From Fusicatenibacter saccharivorans (GTDB lineage: Bacteria > Bacillota > Clostridia > Lachnospirales > Lachnospiraceae): 64,000 nt of DNA. Below are positions 8,186 through 15,422 of this stretch, piece by piece. The notes under the pieces are model-generated. The model saw only the letters and a program-made list of their open reading frames with translations, searched no databases and was not told the DNA's origin. The stretch covers positions 1 through 64,000 of the forward strand of contig NZ_JADNOP010000009.1 in assembly GCF_015557635.1 (NCBI RefSeq). Direction: 5' to 3'. Numbering within the stretch: position 1 is the stretch's first letter; every line of letters begins with the position of its first letter. A program made the position numbers and the translations under genes.

Positions 8186-8567
8186 GATGGAATATCTCGA
8201 CAAGCTGACGGATGATCTCTGGTGATGCACCGGGAAATATTTCCGCTGACAGCCCTTTTGTGTTTTGAATGTGGACGACAGGTTCCATGCCGGTCACAGG
8301 GCTGGCAAGTGTTTGTCTGCATAGGTCATGCTCTTTTGACACCGGGGCAGGCAGCTCTATAAAGGCTGGGGATTCTGCAGCCGGTATCTGATCCAGACAT
8401 GCTTTACGCACACGCCGGAGCCGGTAATAATAATTAGATTTTGTGAGATTGTTCTGTACGCACCAGGTGTCAACATCCATGCCCGCCGGACGGTTCTGAC
8501 AGGCACGAATTTGTTCTGCCCACTGCCGGATCCTGACCTGCTGCGCTATAAGACTGGTTTGCGTAGC
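8175..8567 (-). pseudogene. IS66 TnpA accessory protein, start codon lost
   Basis: The frame encodes the IS66 OrfA type: ATQTSLIAQQVRIRQWAEQI, then MDVDTWCVQNNLTKSNYYYR and a C-terminus ending EIIRQLVEIFHHAE. Homology continues upstream of the first in-frame ATG (8480) to about 8567. There a GGGAGG site precedes an ATA where an ATG would be expected. The protein was about 130 residues and is now unlikely to be made at full length. Confidence 0.8.
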
Positions 8568-8594
8568 TATACCATCCCTCCCTTAATTATAGTC

Positions 8595-8628
8595 AGTCTA
8601 AAAAGTTGAGTACTGAACTTTTTGGACT
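8595..8628. repeat. 13 bp inverted repeat
   Basis: AGTCTAAAAAGTT and AACTTTTTGGACT form a 13 bp stem (one G-T pair) with an 8 bp loop, just upstream of the IS66 remnant. It may mark the element's border or a former terminator. Confidence 0.4.
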
Positions 8629-8703
8629 ATGTTAATTTAGTCAGTATGATTATGGCATAAATGTAGTGGGATAAAAAGGTACTCGGAATTTACCGTTTAC
8701 TTT

Positions 8704-8812
8704 CAAAAAGCTGTTCAATCAGCTTTGCTTTATCCACATAGTAAAATCCAGATTTTCAAACTTCCTGAAAATCTTCAAATTCCACCGGTAATCTCTTGTA
8801 TCCTGCTATATT
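8704..8812 (-). pseudogene. Second AAA-ATPase-like family remnant (N-terminus only)
   Basis: The minus strand reads AGYKRLPVEFEDFQEV, stop, KSGFYYVDKAKLIEQLFES. This is the same N-terminal motif as the remnant at 6294-7062 (KKLPVGLENFQEIEKSGFYYVDKTKLIEQLFE). The start codon is lost, there is an in-frame stop and the P-loop part is missing. Confidence 0.8.
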
Positions 8813-8859
8813 TACACGCACCTTTCCAAATCAAATCTCTGGGGAAGAAATTCTTTCTG

Positions 8860-11397
8860 CTATCTCTTCACCAGCACAGCTCCTTCCACTTTCGCATAAT
8901 ACTCCGCCAGATCTTCCTCCATCTGCCTTCTCACCCGCTCCCAGTCCCCTGCTTCCATCTGGCTGTACAGCGCATGATTCATCGAGATTACACTCAGATC
9001 CTTCGAATAATACAAGAACCGTTTTCTCTCAAATTTCTCAAACGGATTGGTCAGCATACTTCTCTGCATTGCTTTCTTATCCTGCAGCATCGTTTCATTA
9101 TACGGGCATGTACTCCGGTCTACGGGAAGTCCCCGGGTTATTCTGTCCTGGTAAAAAGCAATATAGTCCTCCAGAATCTCCTCTATTTTTGCATCTCCAA
9201 TAGAATCCACATGACGGATAAAAGCCAGCAGAAACGGCATTTTATAAGAAAGTGAATAATCTCTTTCTTCCAGGAACGCAAAAAAATCTTCTTTGATGGT
9301 CGCATCGTTGTGTTCCTTAATTCCAAGCTGCTTCCGATATTTTTCCACTTCATCCGGACTGAATAAATATAATGTTTTACTTCCGAATTTGTACTGCACT
9401 TCTGGTGTTAATTTTCCGGCTCTGATCCAGCTTGTGATGGTTCCCGTATTCACAAAATATTCCCTGGCAACCTGCTCCTGGCTTAGATAATCGCCGTATT
9501 TTTCTTCAAAAGAATGGATATCCACCTCTGTAATCCGCTCAATCCGCTCTTCCATTCCATCAATCACCACCGGGTCTCCCGGCTTATAATCCATTTTTGT
9601 AATATCGCCAAACGGAACATAATAAGGATTGGCAAAAACAGAATGCATACTGCAGGGCTTGATCATGGCTCCATACTCATCGACTACGTCAATCACAATC
9701 ACATTTTTCTTGGTGTCCGTTTTCCGCAGTCCCCTTCCGACCTGCTGCAGATAAAGAACCTTGGAAAGCGTAGGCCTTGCCATCACCAGAATGCCGAGTT
9801 CCGGATAATCCCATCCCTCTGAAATCATGTTGCAGGCACACAGGAAACGGATTTCCTTTTCTTTAAACGCTTTCATAACAGAACTTTGATTTTTCGTCTG
9901 TCTTGTGTAGCTGGACGCTGAAATATTTGCCCGATTAAGGAGCTTTGCCATTTCGTTCGCATGCGCAACATTGACGCAAAAAACAACACCCTGTCTCATG
10001 CCCGCTTCGCCGGATGTAAAATACTCTGAAAGTACCTGGACAATCAGCTCATTTCTTGAAGTGACCCGGATTCTTTTCTCCAGATCCGCATTGACATAAT
10101 CCCGCCCATTAAACCTTACACTGGAAAGATCAAGATTCGTTTCAATCCGGTAAACATTCGCTTTCGCGACCACTCCCTTTTCCATCGCTTCTTTTAAGGA
10201 TAACGAAGTCGTATACGATTCAAACACCGTTTCCAGCTTTCTTTTATCCGGCCGCTGATCCGTCGCCGTCAGGCCTATCGTAAATTCTGTCCGATAGTAT
10301 TGCACAACTCTTTTCAGCATTGGCGCAACCGCATGATGTGCTTCATCCACGACAAGATAATTGTAATAGTCTGGTGTAGTGTCCGTATAATGTCTGGCCG
10401 CGAAGGCATACGTTCGAATATCAATCTTATCTTTTAACTCTGGCAGCGAAGCCTTTATTCTTTCTTCCCAGTCCAGCAAAAGATTGACTCCCGGAACCAG
10501 AATCAACCCACGGAACTTTTGTTTTTCTTCCGCGAATGTCCGTAAATCTTCTTCCACAATTTTCGATTTTTCCGCTGCTGTAGGCAGCACAATCAAAAAT
10601 GCCTTGATACCCGCTTCTCTGCGCTTTTGTATCTCCTGCAGGCTGACAGTCTGATGTTCATACAGCTCAACTTTTCTTTCAACTTTGATTCCGTCATCCA
10701 CAAAATTCGAAGAATCTTTTCCAAAATACTGCTTGATATCATCCTCGATCCGATTGGTGAACTCGCAGTCCTCTTTGGAAAATCGAAATAACTTGATCCC
10801 CCACAGGGCACACGTATTTTGTTTCTTGAGCTGATTGCGATATTTTTCCTCTCCAATAATTTGCGGATGATGGTAATCAAGGCCGTTTTCTTCGATCGCA
10901 TATTTCTGATCCTTTGTTCTGACAAAATAATCGAGAAAATAATTCCTTCCATTTTCATCACAGATTCCATATTCCCGCGTCAGATATCTCAGCGCATTCA
11001 TTCCATAAACACTTGAAAAATTCTCTTCGAAATGAATTTCCAGCGGAGAAGCATCGGCCTGCTCGCTCCGATCTCCTGTGTTTCGTATATAACCGCCTTC
11101 CAGGACAATTCCATCTTTGGCAAGATATGAATCCAGATTTTCCCGCGCATATCCCAGAAAACGAAACACCCTTTGAAAGCGATGCATATAATCATTCTGC
11201 TTCTCCGTAATCAGCATATAGGGAAAAACCGGCTCTTTTGGCTCATGAGAGCAGATACCATCATCAATAACAACCATATCTATCCCATTATCATAAAACC
11301 GGGAAATTCCGCCATTTGGATAACACACCTGTTCCCGAAATCTAAAATCTGCGTGTTCTGCTAGAAACCTGTCTTTTTCAATATCAGATTCAGCCAC
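8860..11397 (-). CDS. Nuclease-like / SF2 helicase / HTH fusion protein with an altered Walker A motif
   Basis: An 845-residue protein. Residues 150-208 resemble a VSR/DUF559-type PD-(D/E)XK nuclease (LDYFVRTKDQKYAIEENG, then a conserved R and a GIKLFRF strand). Residues 245-590 form an SF2 helicase: DEAH box at 351-354 in VVDEAHHAV, GLTATDQRPD at 375-384, and QQVGRGLRK at 551-559. Residues 638-690 look like a MerR/excisionase-type HTH (SQEQVAREYFVNTGTITSWI). The C-terminal 150 residues are unassigned. The P-loop at 272-278 reads TAAEKSK where the family needs G-K-S/T. A GGA to GAA change would give this, so ATP use may be impaired. Translation starts at GTG 11397 inside the methyltransferase gene. 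Other SF2 restriction or repair helicases are the alternatives. Confidence 0.75.
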   Translation of the reverse strand: MAESDIEKDRFLAEHADFRFREQVCYPNGGISRFYDNGIDMVVIDDGICSHEPKEPVFPYMLITEKQNDYMHRFQRVFRFLGYARENLDSYLAKDGIVLEGGYIRNTGDRSEQADASPLEIHFEENFSSVYGMNALRYLTREYGICDENGRNYFLDYFVRTKDQKYAIEENGLDYHHPQIIGEEKYRNQLKKQNTCALWGIKLFRFSKEDCEFTNRIEDDIKQYFGKDSSNFVDDGIKVERKVELYEHQTVSLQEIQKRREAGIKAFLIVLPTAAEKSKIVEEDLRTFAEEKQKFRGLILVPGVNLLLDWEERIKASLPELKDKIDIRTYAFAARHYTDTTPDYYNYLVVDEAHHAVAPMLKRVVQYYRTEFTIGLTATDQRPDKRKLETVFESYTTSLSLKEAMEKGVVAKANVYRIETNLDLSSVRFNGRDYVNADLEKRIRVTSRNELIVQVLSEYFTSGEAGMRQGVVFCVNVAHANEMAKLLNRANISASSYTRQTKNQSSVMKAFKEKEIRFLCACNMISEGWDYPELGILVMARPTLSKVLYLQQVGRGLRKTDTKKNVIVIDVVDEYGAMIKPCSMHSVFANPYYVPFGDITKMDYKPGDPVVIDGMEERIERITEVDIHSFEEKYGDYLSQEQVAREYFVNTGTITSWIRAGKLTPEVQYKFGSKTLYLFSPDEVEKYRKQLGIKEHNDATIKEDFFAFLEERDYSLSYKMPFLLAFIRHVDSIGDAKIEEILEDYIAFYQDRITRGLPVDRSTCPYNETMLQDKKAMQRSMLTNPFEKFERKRFLYYSKDLSVISMNHALYSQMEAGDWERVRRQMEEDLAEYYAKVEGAVLVKR

Positions 11398-11954
11398 TTT
11401 TCCTTCTCCCTTCCCGGTCTTACATCATCCGTAAGCCACTCTTCTTCTATTCGGATCTGCTCCACATCCTTGATAAAATCAGAAAAAGTATCCGGTGTGA
11501 AATCCGTAAAAAAACGGCCGCTTCTTTCGCCTTCAAACGTTCCATATTTAAAGGAGGTATAAATAATCCCATTAGTGTCCAACGCTGTTACCATCTTATG
11601 GAATACCATTTTTAATTCTTTTTTCGGTAAATGCAGAATCGATGAACACGCCCAGATGCCGTCATATTGATTCATCTCATCCAAATCCTGAAATATCATG
11701 TTTTTTACCGGAATACCGGTATAGGCGCTGGCGTATTTGCACAGTTCTTCTGAACCGTCCATCGCCGTAACAGCAAGACCGTTTCCCAGAAAATACTTCG
11801 TGTCTCTTCCGGAACCACACCCGAAATCCAGCACTCTCTTTCCCGGCAAAGCGTTTAAAAATTTATCCTGCATCGTCTGGAAATCTACAGAAACAGTGCC
11901 TTGTATGAAAGAAGCTGCGTTTTGGTTGTAATAAGCGATTGTTTGGTTTTCCAT
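11361..11954 (-). CDS. Class I SAM-dependent methyltransferase coupled to the helicase
   Basis: A 197-residue Rossmann methyltransferase. Motif I is VLDFGCGSGRDTKYFL, motif II is VTAMDGS, and motif IV/post-I carries IWACSSILHLPKKELKMVF, as in the TehB/small-molecule methyltransferase group. No DNA methyltransferase catalytic motif (NPPY or PCQ) is seen, so a DNA target is not supported by sequence. The start at 11954 has AAGGAG; an upstream in-frame ATG lacks one. Its 3' end overlaps the helicase start by 37 bp, so the two are translationally coupled and probably act together. Confidence 0.85.
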   Translation of the reverse strand: MENQTIAYYNQNAASFIQGTVSVDFQTMQDKFLNALPGKRVLDFGCGSGRDTKYFLGNGLAVTAMDGSEELCKYASAYTGIPVKNMIFQDLDEMNQYDGIWACSSILHLPKKELKMVFHKMVTALDTNGIIYTSFKYGTFEGERSGRFFTDFTPDTFSDFIKDVEQIRIEEEWLTDDVRPGREKEKWLNLILKKTGF

Positions 11955-12056
11955 ATTGTGATGATCTCCTTGATAGAAAATGTAAAGCATGTGCTGTGCA
12001 AAACTGTTTTCTCTTTTTTTAAACCGAAAACACTTCTTCAGACATTTTATAGATAC

Positions 12057-12370
12057 TTACTTGTCAAGTTCATTATATGCCTTTTTGACGATCTGCGCCA
12101 TCAATAATCTTCTCTGCTTCAGGAATTCAGGATACGGTAACTGCTCAAAATTCTCAGGTAATGCATTCTGAGCACAGGCAAGCCGGTATCCTTCTTCTCC
12201 TAATTTCTCTCGGTACCGGCTGACATACTCCGCCGGAGCTTCATCGGAAATATCAATGTTTGTTGTATAGTCCAAGTATGTAAAGTTCGCAATCTGGTTT
12301 CTGTCACGGTCATTATCGTACCCGATCTTTTCAAGATAATGTTTCGGAAAGATATGATGCTTGCCGCAGT
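12057..12370 (-). pseudogene. GmrSD-type (DUF1524) HNH fragment
   Basis: The frame reads GKHHIFPKHYLEKIGYDND, RNQIANFTYLDYTTNIDISD, then RYREKLGEEGYRLACAQN and a normal C-terminus. This is the C-terminal HNH part of DUF262/DUF1524 proteins of the GmrSD type, which restrict modified phage DNA. Everything upstream of the first His pair is missing. The fragment is fused out of frame to an Rpn-type gene near 12370. Confidence 0.75.
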
Positions 12371-12739
12371 GTCTGTAACCTGTTTGCCATACTGTAAAGC
12401 ATCGTATATCATGTTTCGAACCGGCATTGCATAATGAATGTCTGTCTGATTTTCGATTCCAAGAAGCAGATAATACGTTTCCGATTCCTGCATAACCACA
12501 GCTGTTTTCAATATATCCCGATATTTCTGAACCGGATCTTCTGTCATTTCGGTTATCTCTTTTGCCTCTTTTCTCTCTTTCTTTGCGCCAAACGATATGG
12601 CAATCTCTGTTGAATCAACTTCTGTCAGTTTTTCTGGATTAATAACTTTTCTTCCATTGTAGATAAGATAATTGAACGCATCTGCAAAAATGTTACTCTT
12701 TCGCATGTATGCTTTGGTAACAATATCCGGTTTTCCCAT
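12365..12739 (-). pseudogene. Rpn family nuclease/transposase-like protein, N-terminal part
   Basis: Translation from the ATG at 12739, preceded by GAGGAGG, gives MGKPDIVTKAYMRKSNIFAD and later ESETYYLLLGIENQTDIHYA followed by MPVRNMIYDALQYGKQV. This is the N-terminal PD-(D/E)XK core of the Rpn/PDDEXK transposase-like family. Homology ends at about 12365, after which the frame runs into unrelated sequence. The family is usually about 300 residues, so less than half remains. Confidence 0.75.
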
Positions 12740-12866
12740 GTGCATACACCTCCTCAAAAATATTTCAGAGAAGTCTGCACCCTTCCAGTTGTTTTTCAAC
12801 TTATCACGAATTGGCAGCTCTATCAAGTTGAAAATATGAACTGCGAACATCCTTCTTAAGAAGTCA

Positions 12867-14270
12867 CTATAGCAAATTCACTACAATCCGGTCTATCCCG
12901 CGCAGCCCATACATTTTCCCCATCGCCTCCGGCTCCTGCAAGATCGACAAATCAATCCCAAACAACGAATTATACCTCCCCATCATCCGCAAATGCTCCG
13001 GATACAAAAACGCCTGTTCTTCACAGAATCTATGGCACTTCCGCACCGGCGTCTGCGCGCCGCGGCTTCCTTTAGTACATGCTGCATACAGTGGACAGTA
13101 CTGCGAAGTATTGGTCTGATAAAAGGGAAGATGCATACTGTTTTTCCCTTCTGGAAACTTCCTTGTACTGGTATCGCCACAGCTCTCCCACTCATACCGT
13201 TCCATCCGAAATTCTTCTTTTAAATAGTCCCGGTAAAACGCCGCATGGACACTGTTTTGTTCAAACAGAGTGCGATCCCCCAGCTTATAAGTCATCCGCG
13301 GATCTTTTTTCCGCTTGTTGAGCAGCACGCCAAGGCAGAGGGAAAACACCGGAAACTGAGATGCCAGATGGGCCGTTCCCCAGTCATTTACGACAATCTC
13401 AATGGTTTTGTTCTTTTGTTCACACCATCTGGCAAGATGCTGCAGACGTGCTTGCGTTTCCGTCAGATTTTCTTCCAGCAAAAATGGAAACGTAAGCGTA
13501 ATTGAAAATGACTCCCGGCAGGCTTTGTCCATCAGTGCAAACAGTTCCTCTTCTTTCGGCGCCAGATGCGGGCAAAAAGCATTTCCTATATAGAGCCGGT
13601 CCGGGTGGAAAACCGGCGGATTCGGAATCTGATTTCTCCGAAAATAAGCATCAAAAAACACCGCACTTTCCATCGAAAGATACGCCTCATACCATTCTGG
13701 CCGGTCCAGTTCGAGCGCCAGCTCGACCGGCTGCCCGGGCTGCTCGGATTCCGCAAAGCCATTTTGCAATGCCACAAATGTTTCCTTCTCAATTCCGGAA
13801 AACCATACCTTTTTCTGCTCTTACAGACTTTCCAGATGAAACGCATCCTGCTCCGCAGGATATCCTGTCATCTCTTCTGCAAGCGCGGCATCATCGTCCT
13901 CCATTTTCCACCGGATATACTGGCTGTATTGCAGGGCAAGGCGCTGTACCGCATTTCGGTAGTCTTCCTGGTCTGTCACAAATGTATAAATCGTATCAAA
14001 ATCCTCTTCTTTTTCCTGTAGCAGAGTCGCATCACGAAGAAGAATCCGCTGGTAGGATGCTGTTTTCTGATCGTAAAATGCCAGTTCCCACGGTGCGTTT
14101 TCCTGCTCCGCCGTAGCCGGTACCGCAAGACGGGTCTGAAAGCCATATTCTGAAATTGCCGTGATCCGCACTTCCTTATCTCCCCAGTATCCCGCCAGGA
14201 TTCCGAACGGTAGCATGGAAATCCATGGCCATTGACTGATTTCTTTTTCCCGTTCTTTTTTCTGTTTCAT
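12867..14270 (-). pseudogene. U32-like Fe-S family protein interrupted by an in-frame stop
   Basis: One frame runs from the ATG at 14270 (AGGAGA site) to 12867, broken only by a TAA at 13821-13823. The first half (149 codons) is unassigned, with VRITAISEYGFQTRLAVP. The second half resembles UbiV/U32 proteins: PDRLYIGNAFCPHLAP, then TIEIVVNDWGTAHL, then cysteines in SQYCPLYAAC and VRKCHRFC that could bind a 4Fe-4S cluster. The codon frame continues through the stop with EQKKVWFSGIEKETFVALQN, so a recent nonsense mutation or suppression is likely. A GTG restart at 13775 has no clear ribosome site. Function unknown. Confidence 0.65.
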
Positions 14271-14330
14271 TGATTCAAATCTCCTGTTTTCTGATACTAT
14301 CCAGTATACCTGTTTTCCTGGAAAACTCAA

Positions 14331-14393
14331 ATAAAAAAATCCACCCACGCCCGGAAGCAGTCTCACCAGAGACCTCCAAGTCATGGATGAATT
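14331..14393 (-). terminator. Terminator of the TRAP transporter operon
   Basis: AATTCATCCATG pairs with CGTGGGTGGATT over 12 bp (three G-U pairs). An inner GTCTC/GAGAC stem extends the hairpin. On the minus strand a run of seven T follows. Confidence 0.8.
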
Positions 14394-14465
14394 TTTATTT
14401 TCTACCAAATATGTAGTTTGTTACATTATTTTTTCAGGCAAGCTCAGCAAATCTTATAAAGATAT

Positions 14466-15422
14466 TTACGAAACTGCCTCTTTTGTAAACGTCTCAATCA
14501 ACTCTTTGGCATCATCATATCCCTGGCCTTCCAGTTCTTTCTGATACCACTCGTCCACGCCGTCTACGGCCTGTTTGAACGAATCGATGTCCATATCCTC
14601 ATAATTGGTAATGGCTACACCATTCTCATTCTGCCAGCGGTTCATGATTTCATCATCACCGGCGCGGTTAATCTCACGCTCGTACTGTGTTGCCAGACGA
14701 CCGCACTCATCGATCACTTCCTGCTGCTCCGGTGTCATACTGTCATAAATGTCTCCGTTAATACAGAAGAACAGACAATCATAAATTGCATTCCACATCG
14801 AGCAGTACGGCTGTACTTCCTGTACGCTTGCTGCATCGATAGCCGGAAGCGGATTTTCCTGGCCTTCTACGGTTTTCTGCTGCAGGGCCGTGTAGGTCTC
14901 GGACCAGTTCATGTTGGTGGCATCGGCGCCCCAGCGTTTGTAACATTCCATCAGCAGGTTGCTTCCTGCCACACGGATTTTGAGGTTTTTCATGTCATCG
15001 ACGGTTTTTACTTCCTGCTTGCTGTTGGTCAGCTGACGGAAACCGTTCTCGGCGATTCCCATGCAGTGCAGGCCGTACTCATCAAGGATCTCTTTCAATT
15101 TTTCGCCTGCCTCGCCGTCCAGTTTTGCATCCGCATCTTCTACGGAATCAAACAGGAACGGAAGGGATACGACGTTAAATCTCGGATCAAATGCAGAGTA
15201 AATCAGGTTGCTGTGCATGGAAATCTGTACCGGATCTCCATCGATCAGTGCCTGGATACCTTCGGACTGGTTTCCGTTGGTCAGCTGGTCTGCGGCATAT
15301 ACGTTGACTTTGATCTTGCCGCCGGTTGCTTTTTCGATCAGCTCACCGAACTTCCGGCCGCCTTCTGCCCAGGTACTGGTTTCTGTCGTGGAGCAGGTGA
15401 AGTTCCAGGTCTGCTCCGGCCA
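14466..15422 (-). repeat. Tandem intragenic repeat, second copy
   Basis: This is the distal copy of a 996 bp-period duplication within the TRAP gene; the first copy is 15477-16418. Long stretches are nearly identical at DNA level, with scattered mostly silent differences. More divergence occurs near the end of each unit (YNNLTPEQQKVVDE versus YDSMTPEQQEVIDE). The pattern of silent changes argues for a real, older duplication and not an assembly error. Confidence 0.9.

Larger units (their letters stand above)
8099..8570 (-). mobile_element. IS66 family remnant (tnpA and the start of tnpB)
   Basis: Only the first two accessory reading frames of an IS66 element survive. They overlap as in intact IS66 elements (tnpA stop within the tnpB start region). 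The DDE transposase gene tnpC is absent and tnpB stops after 28 codons, so the element is dead. Confidence 0.85.
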
